64,000 bases of DNA, taken from NCBI GenBank assembly GCA_964453525.1, contig CAYVOV010000009.1, positions 76,220 through 140,219 of the forward strand, read 5' to 3'. This DNA is from CAYVOV01 sp964453525. GTDB taxonomy: Bacteria; Chloroflexota; Dehalococcoidia; Dehalococcoidales; UBA2162. This document shows positions 34,110 to 43,000 of the stretch, in pieces; the stretch's first letter is position 1, and every line of letters begins with the position of its first letter. Below the pieces are notes generated by a model. It was not told where the DNA came from, searched no databases, and worked only from the letters and a program-made list of their open reading frames with translations. The translations under genes and the position numbers were made by a program.

Positions 34110-34325
34110 TGCCTCACCCCTTGCCCCTCTCCAGCCAGAACCACTGAAATGAAAGAAATGTTCAATTTGGCTGGAGAGGGGTGTAAAAGAGAGAGGGGGC
34201 GGAGCCCCCTCTCAATAATCTCTCACCCCCTCTCAAACGGGCGAATAATCACTTATAAATCAGGGGGCTGTTTGAGAGGGGGACCAAGGGGGTGAGCACT
34301 TTATTCAACCAAAACCAAACAGAAC
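34110..34325. repeat. Inverted-repeat element, family B copy 2, with extra hairpins
   Basis: CCCCTCTCCAGCC (34124-34136) pairs with GGCTGGAGAGGGG (34169-34181); relative to the copy at 20069 the stem has a compensatory change (G-C to A-T). It is followed by GAGGGGGCGGAGCCCCCTC and a CCCCCTCTCAAAC / GTTTGAGAGGGGG palindrome. The rest of the 509-base gap (33987-34495) shows no gene. Confidence 0.75.
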
Positions 34326-34495
34326 TAATAAATTCCTTACTTGACACAGGGCGTAAATGTGAATACTATCCTGTAAAAAAGAAATCGGGATGGGCCCGGG
34401 AAGCACCGTCCATTAAGAAAACTCCGGGCTGATAGTACGGTTGAGTTCTCCCGGATAGAGCTGTTAAATCTGTTTAAAGTGAAAGGGGGGCAGGA

Positions 34496-35962
34496 ATGAT
34501 TGAGAAAGGGAAACTTGTGAAAATTGTCGGGGCAGACAACGTGAGCTATGACCGGGCGGCGCTGGATGAATACTCCAGGGATATGAGTTTCGTTAACAAG
34601 GTAAGGCCGGTGTGCGTGGTGAAACCGGCAAATGCCGGAGAGGTGCAAAAGATAGTCAACCTTGCCAATGAGACTTTAACCCCGCTGGTACCGGTGAGTT
34701 CGGGGCCACCGCATTTCAGGGGTGATACCGTTCCCGGTACCGGTGGAGCAGTAATAGTGGATTTAAGCCGGATGAAAAAGATTATCAATGTTGACCGGGC
34801 GCGTCGGGTCGCCATGGTCGAGCCGGGCGTAACCTTCGGTGAACTCATACCGGCGGTGAAAAAGGTAAATCTCAGGCTCAACATGCCATTGCTACCGCGG
34901 AGGTCGAAGACCGTCATCGGCAGCATGCTGGAGAGGGAGCCTGTAATAATGCCCAGGTATCAATGGGATATATCAGACCCGCTGGCCTGTGTCGAGGTAA
35001 TCTTCGGAGGTGGTGATGAGTTCAGGACCGGGCAGGCGGCCGGACCGGGTACTGTAGAAGAACAGTGGGCAGTCGGGGGCATGCAAAAAGCACCGTATGG
35101 GCCCGGTACGGCTTCCTGGCACAGGCTTATCCAGGGAGCACAGGGGACAATGGGCATCGTGACCTGGGCTTCGATGAGGTGTGAAATACTCCCCAGACTT
35201 GAAGAGCCTTTTGTGGTTGGCTCCTCCAACCTCGGTTCGCTGCTGGAACTGACTTCCTGGCTGATAAGACTGAGAATGGTCAACGAATGCTTTATACTCA
35301 ATAACACCAACCTGGCGGCTATCTTTACCAGAAAAGGGCCCCGGGACTACCAGAGCCTCAGGGATACTCTACCTGCCTGGACTCTTTTCTATACCGTAGC
35401 CGGCTACGAGTACTTCCCGGAGGAAAGGATTGGCTCTCATATTAAAGGCATCACTGATATAACCCAGAGATTGGGGGTGGAAGCGGTAAAGGCTGCTGGC
35501 GGAGTTTCAGCGAATGAAATATTGAAAACGGTCCAGCAGCCTTCCGCCGAGCCTTACTGGAAGCTGCGCTATAAAGGTGCCTGCCAGGATATATTCTTTT
35601 TGACCATCAATGATAAGCTCGAAGGTCAAATCGGGGTTATGAATGACCTGGCTGAAAAAGCCGGCTATCCCACTTCGGACCTGGGTGTTTACCTTCAGCC
35701 GATAGTACAGGGCACCAGCTGTCACTGCGAGTTCAATCTTTTTTATGAGCCCGGAAATCCGGGTGAGCTAAACCGAGTCAGGGAGTTATCCACTTCATCT
35801 GTTAAGAGCTTAATAGCTAAGGACGCATTCTTCTCCAGGCCTTACGGGGAAAGTGCCGGGGTGATTGTTAATAGAGATGCAGCTACTGTGGCTGTTTTAA
35901 ACAAGCTTAAGAAGATATTTGACCCGAATAATGTCATGAATCCGGGAAAAGTGTGCTTTTAA
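34496..35962 (+). CDS. FAD-linked oxidoreductase (VAO/GlcD-like)
   Basis: A 488-residue flavoprotein of the vanillyl-alcohol-oxidase/PCMH family. The FAD-binding N-domain includes VRPVCVVKPANAGEVQKIV and the pyrophosphate loop PVSSGPPHFRGDTVPGTGG, then IVDLSRMKKI. The C-terminal family sign is KIFDPNNVMNPGKV. Relatives include glycolate, D-lactate and alkylglycerone-phosphate oxidising enzymes. Together with the Fe-S protein and second flavoprotein downstream it probably forms a respiratory or electron-transfer 2-hydroxy-acid-type dehydrogenase; the substrate is unknown. There is no signal peptide. Confidence 0.85.
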   Translation: MIEKGKLVKIVGADNVSYDRAALDEYSRDMSFVNKVRPVCVVKPANAGEVQKIVNLANETLTPLVPVSSGPPHFRGDTVPGTGGAVIVDLSRMKKIINVDRARRVAMVEPGVTFGELIPAVKKVNLRLNMPLLPRRSKTVIGSMLEREPVIMPRYQWDISDPLACVEVIFGGGDEFRTGQAAGPGTVEEQWAVGGMQKAPYGPGTASWHRLIQGAQGTMGIVTWASMRCEILPRLEEPFVVGSSNLGSLLELTSWLIRLRMVNECFILNNTNLAAIFTRKGPRDYQSLRDTLPAWTLFYTVAGYEYFPEERIGSHIKGITDITQRLGVEAVKAAGGVSANEILKTVQQPSAEPYWKLRYKGACQDIFFLTINDKLEGQIGVMNDLAEKAGYPTSDLGVYLQPIVQGTSCHCEFNLFYEPGNPGELNRVRELSTSSVKSLIAKDAFFSRPYGESAGVIVNRDAATVAVLNKLKKIFDPNNVMNPGKVCF

Positions 35963-36014
35963 CCCATATGAAAAATGGATATCGGTCACTGAATAATATC
36001 AGGAAGGAGCAAAG

Positions 36015-37280
36015 ATGGGACTGGAACAATATAAGGGTGATATGGAGATGTGCTGCCGGTGTTCGTGCTGCAAATTTATACCCATGCAAAAGGTGCAGGG
36101 CGAGCAGTATGCAAATGTGTGTCCCAGCATTGCCAGATACAATTACCATGCCTACTCAGGCGGAGGAAGACTGAATATCGGAGCGGCGATGTTGAAGAAC
36201 GGGTTCAAATACACGGATAAGCTCCTTGATATAGTCTACAACTGCCAGATGTGCGGCGCCTGCGGTGTCTCGTGTAATTATGCCATGGATATGGAAGTCA
36301 TGGAGCCCATCACCGAATTCAGACTCAAGTGCGTCGAGGACGGTAAAACCAATCCTGCTCCCGACAAGGTAATCGCCGGTCTCCGTAAGCAGGACACGAT
36401 GGTACCCGCCAGGGGCAAACGCGGCGACTGGGCAACAGGCCTGGACCTGAAGGACGCCACCAGGGAGAAAGTGGACGTGCTCTATCACGTCGGCTGTCTG
36501 ACCAGCTACGACAAGGACATGCAGAAGCTGGCCAAAGCCACCGTGAAAATATTGCAGAAGGCGGGCGTAAACTTCGGCATCGCCGGTAATGCCGAGACAT
36601 GCTGCGGCGGCCGGGCTTACCAGATGGGCTATAAAGAAGACTTCCTCAACCAGGCTAAAAAGAACATGGATATGATTAAGAAAGCCGGTATCAAGACAGT
36701 CGTGACAGGCTGCGCCGACGGGTATCAGGCATTTAAGGTGCTCTACGACAAGTACAACCTGAAGGGCGACCTCGAAGTGCTGCATATCTCGGAATACATC
36801 AGCAAACTGATAAAGGACGGCGGACTGAAGCCACGGAGGAAAGTCAATATCGCTGTCACCTATCATGACCCGTGCCGTCTCGGCCGGCTGGGAGAGCCGT
36901 GGATACACTGGGAAGGGAAAAAGGTGCCGGGGGACAGGTTCGTCTTTGACCCGCCGAAGATATACCGGCGCGGTACACACGGTGTCTACGAACCGCCCCG
37001 GGACGTTCTCAGGAGCATTCCCGGCATAAAACTCACCGAAATGACTAGGATTAAGGAATATTCCTGGTGCTGCGGAGCCGGTGGCGGCGTCAATGAATCG
37101 AATCCAGGGTTTGCTAGATGGACTGCCCGGGAGAGAATCGAAGAAGCCGCGTCTACCGGTGCCGGGGCTATTGTTACCGCCTGTCCCTGGTGTGAAAAAA
37201 CCTTTAATGAAGCAATCAGGGAAAGCGGCAGCAGCCTGAAGGTGTACGATATAGTTGAAATCGTAGAAAAGGCAATATAG
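36015..37280 (+). CDS. (Fe-S)-binding CCG-domain protein, HdrD/GlcF-like
   Basis: A 421-residue protein. Near the N-terminus are a dense cysteine group (C13, C14, C16, C18, C19, with C36) and a classic C77-x2-C80-x2-C83-x3-C87 ferredoxin-type cluster site. Two CCG domains follow: GCLTSYD..ETCCGGRAYQMG..TGCADGY and YHDPCRLGR..SWCCGAGGGV..ACPWCEKTF. CCG domains occur in heterodisulfide reductase HdrB/HdrD, LutA and GlcF and hold non-cubane clusters. Placed between two FAD oxidases it is the likely electron-transfer subunit. One of the two usual N-terminal 4Fe-4S motifs is atypical. Confidence 0.87.
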   Translation: MGLEQYKGDMEMCCRCSCCKFIPMQKVQGEQYANVCPSIARYNYHAYSGGGRLNIGAAMLKNGFKYTDKLLDIVYNCQMCGACGVSCNYAMDMEVMEPITEFRLKCVEDGKTNPAPDKVIAGLRKQDTMVPARGKRGDWATGLDLKDATREKVDVLYHVGCLTSYDKDMQKLAKATVKILQKAGVNFGIAGNAETCCGGRAYQMGYKEDFLNQAKKNMDMIKKAGIKTVVTGCADGYQAFKVLYDKYNLKGDLEVLHISEYISKLIKDGGLKPRRKVNIAVTYHDPCRLGRLGEPWIHWEGKKVPGDRFVFDPPKIYRRGTHGVYEPPRDVLRSIPGIKLTEMTRIKEYSWCCGAGGGVNESNPGFARWTARERIEEAASTGAGAIVTACPWCEKTFNEAIRESGSSLKVYDIVEIVEKAI

Positions 37281-37339
37281 GAAATGAAGAGTTTAGCAAT
37301 AGTCCGGTGTCATTCTGCCCTTTGTCAAGTATGTAGTAA

Positions 37340-37515
37340 ACTACAGCGGGAACCCGGAATTTCTACACTGTCATTCCCGCACCGTAAAAAGCACGGGGTA
37401 AACTCCAAGCGGGAATCAAGTACTACCACGCCGTCATTCCAGCGGAAGCTGGAATCCAGCGGGGGAAAACGGGGTCTGGATTCTCGGGTCAAGCCCGAGA
37501 ATGACATCAAGCAGC
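37340..37515. repeat. Palindromic intergenic repeat, family D
   Basis: Within the oxidoreductase module's 260-base gap are ATTCCAGC/GCTGGAAT (loop GGAA, about 37437-37455) and ATTCTCGGG (37480-37488) pairing with CCCGAGAAT (37494-37502). Each has TCATTC or GAATGACA boundaries, as in REP-type repeats of other genomes. No gene. Confidence 0.75.
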
Positions 37516-37540
37516 AATCTCGAAAGGGGGATAATGAATC

Positions 37541-39004
37541 ATGACTTTAAGCAAAGAAGTATATAAAGAGTTCGAAGATGTGGTGGGAGAGGAGAATATC
37601 TGTGATGACCCGGCAATAATGCCAGCCTATCATTCGGCTGAGCTCGAAGCCGTAATTCTTCCGGGGAACACGGCGGAAGTTCAGACTGTAGTAAAGCTAT
37701 GTAACAAACACAAGTTACGATTCAGACCGGTATGCACGGGCTGGACGGGGCTGTTCCCCAAGGGAATCGTCTATCTGGACCTCCGAAGGATGAATCACAT
37801 AATTGAAATCAACGAGAAAAACATGTACGCCGTGGTTGAGCCGTACGTGATTTCAGCGCAGTTGCAGGCTGAGTTGATGAAAAGGGGATTGAATTTCTGC
37901 ATTAAAGGGGCCGGGACTAACTGCACGGCGCTTCTCAGGGGTCACGGGCACATGGACCAGACAACAAGCGGCGATGACAGAAACCATCTGGCTATAGAAT
38001 GGGTAACTCCTGAAGGGGATATCGTCAGGACAGGTTCGCTGGGGTCTTCGGATGAGTGGTACTGTGGTGACGGGCCGGGTCCTTCGGTAAGGAGCATAAT
38101 TTCCAGTGCCGTGCCGCCGGGGGTAACGCCGGGCGTTTTTACCAAGGCTGCAATGAAGCTCTATCACTGGCCGGGGCCCGCAAGATTCCCGGTAGAAGGA
38201 GTATCACCGTATTACTCCCTGAGCGAGATACCGCCGAATTTAATGGTGCGATATTTCAGCTTCCCGTCGGTAGAGAAAATGTGGGAGGCAGAGCTGAAGA
38301 TAGGCGAGAGTGAAATAGCCTACGAGCTGATGGGTTTTAATGCGTCAATGGTAGCGGCGAATATAACAACGAGCAATGAAGAGGAGGAGGAAACCTTCAA
38401 TCGACTGAACAAGGCAGTGCAGGGACCCGGCTTCATGGTGATAATAGCCGGCAACTCACCGGAAGACTTTGAATATAAGAAAAAAGTATTATGGCAGATT
38501 ATCAGTGAAACTGACGGGGAGTCTTTAAAAGAGGCAGAAGACCCCGGGATTGAAGGTATTCTGCTGTGTCAGTGTATAAGAATCTCTGCCTCAATCAGGG
38601 AGACATTCCGTAACGGAGGAGCTTTTAATTCGATTCCTATCATGGGCCAGAGAGACCTGATGATAAAGTGGGCGATTGGAGCCGGTAAAGCCAAGGAGCC
38701 TTTGATAGAAAAGGGGCTGATAATGGATGACGGCGGAGCCTTTTTCGGTTGGGGAGTGGAACAGGGGCATCTTGGCAAGACGGAAATATTCTGCAAATAC
38801 GACCCTCTCAATCCTGAAGCGAAGAAAGCCGTAGAAGGGTGGCAGAAAGAGCAGAGTACCAGGGCTTTTAATGAACGCTACTTCGCCATGGGACCGATTA
38901 ATGAGATAGGACCAAGCATATCCAATTACCATTTGTGGTGGAGGGAGCTTATAAAAGCGCTTGACCCGAATGGTGTATCACCGGAGGGAGGGGCACTTGT
39001 CTAG
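37541..39004 (+). CDS. FAD-linked oxidoreductase (second, VAO/GlcD-like)
   Basis: A 487-residue flavoprotein, same superfamily as the gene at 34496 but clearly diverged. N-domain landmarks are AVILPGNTAEVQTVVKLCN, YLDLRRMNHIIEINEKNMYAVVEP in two pieces, and the QTTSGDDRNHLAIEWVTPEG region. The usual PxGGGTS-type loop is replaced by VCTGWTGLFPKG. The C-terminus lacks the common FDPxxxxNPGK ending, so it may have a different partner contact. It follows the Fe-S gene with a repeat in the gap and AAAGGGGG before the ATG. Confidence 0.83.
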   Translation: MTLSKEVYKEFEDVVGEENICDDPAIMPAYHSAELEAVILPGNTAEVQTVVKLCNKHKLRFRPVCTGWTGLFPKGIVYLDLRRMNHIIEINEKNMYAVVEPYVISAQLQAELMKRGLNFCIKGAGTNCTALLRGHGHMDQTTSGDDRNHLAIEWVTPEGDIVRTGSLGSSDEWYCGDGPGPSVRSIISSAVPPGVTPGVFTKAAMKLYHWPGPARFPVEGVSPYYSLSEIPPNLMVRYFSFPSVEKMWEAELKIGESEIAYELMGFNASMVAANITTSNEEEEETFNRLNKAVQGPGFMVIIAGNSPEDFEYKKKVLWQIISETDGESLKEAEDPGIEGILLCQCIRISASIRETFRNGGAFNSIPIMGQRDLMIKWAIGAGKAKEPLIEKGLIMDDGGAFFGWGVEQGHLGKTEIFCKYDPLNPEAKKAVEGWQKEQSTRAFNERYFAMGPINEIGPSISNYHLWWRELIKALDPNGVSPEGGALV

Positions 39005-39128
39005 TTTTCATTAATGGGGAGATATATAGCCGTACCCACAGACTTGAGATTTGGTGTCCGGACTGGCGTAAATACGGGCTTTGCCGCTATAATACTTTTG
39101 TTTCGAGGAAAGAAAAGGAAGGTGAGAA

Positions 39129-39680
39129 ATGGCTGAGACCTATGATGTTTCAATCAAGTTAATTGGCAACCGGAATCCCTGCCATATCGGGCACAAGGTT
39201 GGTGACGAGTGGCTCTGGACGGGGAAAACACCGGCCGGTATGTGCTTCGCGGCGTTTAATTCCATTTACCCGTTTGCCCGGGTGATCAAGTACGGCGGCA
39301 GTTTCCCCTGGCAGGATGACCCGGACGTAGTTACAGCGTCATGCCCGGACAGTGAGGTTGTTAATGTATTCGAGATAAAGCGGATACCGGCAAAGGGAGA
39401 AAAGTCCGAGAACTACGATATCGAAATTAAACTGGTCGGCAAAGGTACCGAGAATCCGTGCGGTAACGGGCACAAGATAGGAGATGAGTGGCTCCTGCAG
39501 AACAAGACACCGGAGAACCTGTGCCCCTCCGCCTACAGAAGCATTTTCAATTCGGCGCTGGTGCTGGAGTTCGGCGGTACTTTTCCCTGGCAGAGTGACC
39601 CGGATGTGACGACTGTATCATGCCCCGACCCAAATGTGGCTAACCGGTTCGAGATAAGACGAATACCCAGAGAAAAGTAA
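39129..39680 (+). CDS. Tandem TIGR04076-domain protein
   Basis: A 183-residue protein of two similar halves (about 5-88 and 97-180), each a TIGR04076 domain. Shared landmarks are NPCHIGHKVGDEWL / NPCGNGHKIGDEWL, C in GMCFAAFNSIYP / NLCPSAYRSIFN, GGSFPWQDDPDV / GGTFPWQSDPDV and ASCPDSE / VSCPDPN. Each half keeps three cysteines, suggesting a metal or redox site. The family is uncharacterised and usually single-domain, about 90 residues. It follows the FAD/Fe-S module and may work with it. AAGGAAGGTG precedes the ATG. Confidence 0.85.
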   Translation: MAETYDVSIKLIGNRNPCHIGHKVGDEWLWTGKTPAGMCFAAFNSIYPFARVIKYGGSFPWQDDPDVVTASCPDSEVVNVFEIKRIPAKGEKSENYDIEIKLVGKGTENPCGNGHKIGDEWLLQNKTPENLCPSAYRSIFNSALVLEFGGTFPWQSDPDVTTVSCPDPNVANRFEIRRIPREK

Positions 39681-39692
39681 TTCTGTATGCCC

Positions 39693-39777
39693 GGAGGGGT
39701 GTCCGAGAGGCCTAAGGAGGCGGTCTTGAAAACCGCTGTCCCGCAAGGGACCGTGGGTTCGAATCCCACCCCCTCCG
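39693..39777 (+). tRNA. tRNA-Ser(UGA)
   Basis: The acceptor stem GGAGGGG (39693-39699) pairs with CCCCTCC (39770-39776), discriminator G at 39777. The anticodon loop CTTGAAA contains TGA and is flanked by GCGGT/ACCGC. A long variable arm (TGTCCCGCAAGGGAC) marks class II tRNA-Ser, and the T arm is GTGGG TTCGAAT CCCAC. The 3' CCA is not encoded (CCG follows). Its 3' end is the probable insertion point of the adjacent island. Confidence 0.96.
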
Positions 39778-40007
39778 CCGTTTATGAAGCTAAAATGCCC
39801 TTGATCATAATATTAAGACCAGGGGCTTTATTGTTTTTGCTAACCAATTGCTAACGGGGATATCATTGTAGAATATATGTTATATTGGACAAATTTTGAC
39901 TAAGATAATATAATCTGGTTTACAGAAATCGGTTACATAATAATGAAAGATGAAGATTGGACGATTGAGAAACCTATCTTCAACAGAATAACCCGGGAAG
40001 GGGAAAT
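39778..40007. other. Left edge of the tRNA-Ser island
   Basis: AT-rich sequence behind the tRNA. It includes a weak GCCCTTG..CCAGGGGC hairpin followed by TTTATTGTTTTT (about 39797-39838), a possible tRNA terminator, and the direct repeat TTGCTAAC at 39837-39844 and 39848-39855, like recombinase arm-type sites. The promoter of the giant gene and a small leader reading frame are also here. Confidence 0.45.
39885..39914 (+). promoter_or_regulatory. Candidate promoter of the nitrilase-STAND gene
   Basis: TTGGAC (39885-39890), 18-base spacer, TATAAT (39909-39914). Predicted start near 39921, leader about 87 bases. Confidence 0.55.
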
Positions 40008-40014
40008 ATGCTAA
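39943..40014 (+). CDS. Possible 23-residue leader peptide
   Basis: An ATG at 39943 opens 23 codons (MKDEDWTIEKPIFNRITR, then five more residues) ending at a TAA that lies 4 bases past the ATG of the giant gene; the two frames overlap by 7 bases. No Shine-Dalgarno is seen. It could couple translation of the giant gene, or be chance. Confidence 0.25.
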   Translation: MKDEDWTIEKPIFNRITREGEIC

Positions 40015-43000
40015 GGCTGCATTTATGTCAAATCTGGTATAACCCAGCATATTATGATGATGGTTTTGACCTTTTGGAAGAGCCAACAATTAATTTAGAG
40101 ACACAGAATTCTTTGGGAAATTTAAGGGCTTTAGAACAAGTGAGATCATTGCTTGCTGAACAACGCAGTCAATATATTCAATATATTAAGGAGAAGATTC
40201 GAAATATTATTAGGTGGTGTGGAACAAGAGAGGCTGAAATAATTGTTTTTCCTGAGTACTCAGTACCACTCGAAATACTCCAAGAAGTCAGAGAACTCGC
40301 AATGGGTGAAGGTATAAATATAGTAGCTGGTACTCATAGAGTGAGATTTACTCAATCAACTCAAGATATTTATACTGAAATTGGAATCGATACAAGCAAT
40401 TTCCCTAATGGTTCAGCATTGGCAGTAGTGATATGTTCATCTGGAGAAGTGCTTGTTTCTACTAAGAAATCGAAGTCCAAATGGGAACCAAATCTGAACG
40501 TTGATTCCGAAATTGATAACACCCATGAAATTGAATTTAAAGATTCTAAGCTGAAAGTATGTGTTGCACCATGTATTGATTCATTAAATCTCGATACTAT
40601 TAGTATGTTTTGGAAAGCTGAAATAGGTGTTCCAGATTTAATAGTCTGTCCGTCTTTGTCGCCATATACAGAAATGTTCGATAATGCAGGAGGCATATTT
40701 TCAAGCCAAGAAAAAGTATTCGCGTTGGTGAATTCTGCAGAATATGGAGGTACGGGATATAACATACCAGAACAATGGTTGCCATATCTTTCTGGAAATT
40801 CACCTCTCCATCAAAAATTACCATCATCAGTGGAAGCTGTTTTTGAACTCGATGTGGATATAAATTCATTCTTCTTGAAGAAAGGAACTGTAATTTCAAA
40901 GCCTCCTTGTAGTCATCCAGTGATATTCCCATTTGCATATGAGAAAAACAATCAATGGCTAGAAAACTATGGAAAAATAAAAGAGGAAGTAATTCAGTTA
41001 GTTAGTGAAAATGACTATGATGATGCTATCGACTGGATAGATAGCGCATTATCTGAACAGACTATTCCATTTCCGGATATTATTGTGGAGAAGCTAAAGG
41101 ATATAAGGCACCGACGTATTCCTCTTTATTCTGGCGATATGGATGCATTGAAGGATTCTTTTGAATTGGTGACAATTAATGATAGTACCGAGGATTCTCA
41201 GGAGTTTTATTCTAATAGAGTGGAGCGTGCTTTAGAGACACTTATTAGAGTGTTTAAAGAATCTGATAAATCACCTTCTAAACAGTTAGTTGATACAATG
41301 AGTGCTCTGAAAGAAATCCAACTAAGATTAGGTGTGGAGAGAGCTCCTGTAAGCTCATACGGTACTCCTGAAGAGCTAGAACAGAGGCTTACTTCACTTG
41401 CATATTCGGCATCAGAATCGACAGTAGCATCATTTCAAAATAGAGGTCCGAGGTTGGATCAGCTAAGAGAAATTATTTCTCAAGGATCAGAAAGAGTTAT
41501 TGTATTAACTGGTATGCCTGGTATAGGTAAAACAGACTTAGTTAAAAATTTCTTTATAAAAGTGTTCACAGATTGGCAACCTATATGGATTAATGTAGCA
41601 GAAGGTAGCACATTATCGCGTATTGTTGCTCAAATAGGTTATTCTCTTGGGGTAAAAATGGATGCGGATTCTCTTGGTAGTTCTACAGATAAAGTGTTTA
41701 GATCAAATCTTCAAAAAATATTTAGAATTCTGTTTGGTAATCAACGGATAGCATTAGTCATTGATGACTTAAGAGATGTGAGAAGTAGTAGTCGTGACTA
41801 TAAGCATCTACAAGCTTTTATAGAAGAAGCAGTTCAGGTAAAACAATATACTGGGAGTCGGATTTTTCTGATTAGTAGTATTGCAGCTCCTCCTCTTTGG
41901 ATGCAACAAGCTGGTATATCTAGGATTCATATTCGAGGGCTTGAAGAAATGTATGTTAAAAGGGTGTTGGAATATCAGCTGAGATTGGCCGGTATGATAT
42001 CAGACGAAACGGTGCCTGATATTCCTCAAGCTTTGCTTGACGTAATAGCAGGGCATCCTCTAACAGCAAAGATAGCAGCGATAGCAAGCGAGTCACGTGG
42101 ACTTCAGTCATTGACTGAGGAAGTAGCAATGTCTGAACTAACTACAACATTAGTTAATGCTTTGCTGCCTCAAATAAGTTTGTCCTCTGAAGAATCAAAG
42201 GTTGTTAATTTAATTTCACTACTTCGACTGCCTATAGAGGTCGATCTAATAAAAGAAATAATAGATGCAAAGAATTTATACACATTAGCTCAACGGGCAG
42301 TAATTGACTTGGATGGAAATTATTTTACGGTTCATCCTTTGATTAGAAAGTATTTCTATGATCAGATTGTGCCTGATGATTTAAAAAATTTGCACAAGCA
42401 GGCGGCTTCTTATTATAAAAAAATAGTGCAATGGGACCGTCTGAGCAACCCAAGTAACCTTGATGCTGCTTTTGAATTGGTACATCATTTGGCTCTTGCT
42501 GGAGATTTTAGAGAATTATATGACCTGCGGAATCTAATTTATGAGGAAATATATCCGGCAGCGAAAATTTTATACGATCAAAAACAGTATGATAATGCTC
42601 TTTCAATTTTTATTAAGTTAACAGAAATTAGACCTCATGATTTTAGAGTATGGGCTTATGTAGGGCGGTGTTATGCCCGTAAAGGTCAATGGAATGATTG
42701 TGATGAATCGTTTGAGAGGGCGATAGAATACGCAGAATTATCGAAAGAACCAACTTGGTGGTTATACAGAGACTGGGCTCATATTCATGCGAGGTATGGA
42801 CATCGTGAACGGGCTCAAAATTTATTAACGAACGCTAAAAATACAGGTGGAAGCAGCGATCCGTCATGTCTAGCATGTCAAGCAGTCATATACTGGAGAA
42901 ACAATGATAAAGAGAGAGCAGAACAAACTTTCGAAGCTGTATTGAAAATTAATGACAAGCATGCATATACACTTTTTATGTATAGTCAGTTTCTAGATGA

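Noticed and set aside
36156..36980. 274-codon open frame on the minus strand
   Set aside because: Antisense to the Fe-S CCG-domain gene, which has strong cysteine motifs; no family features in the shadow frame.
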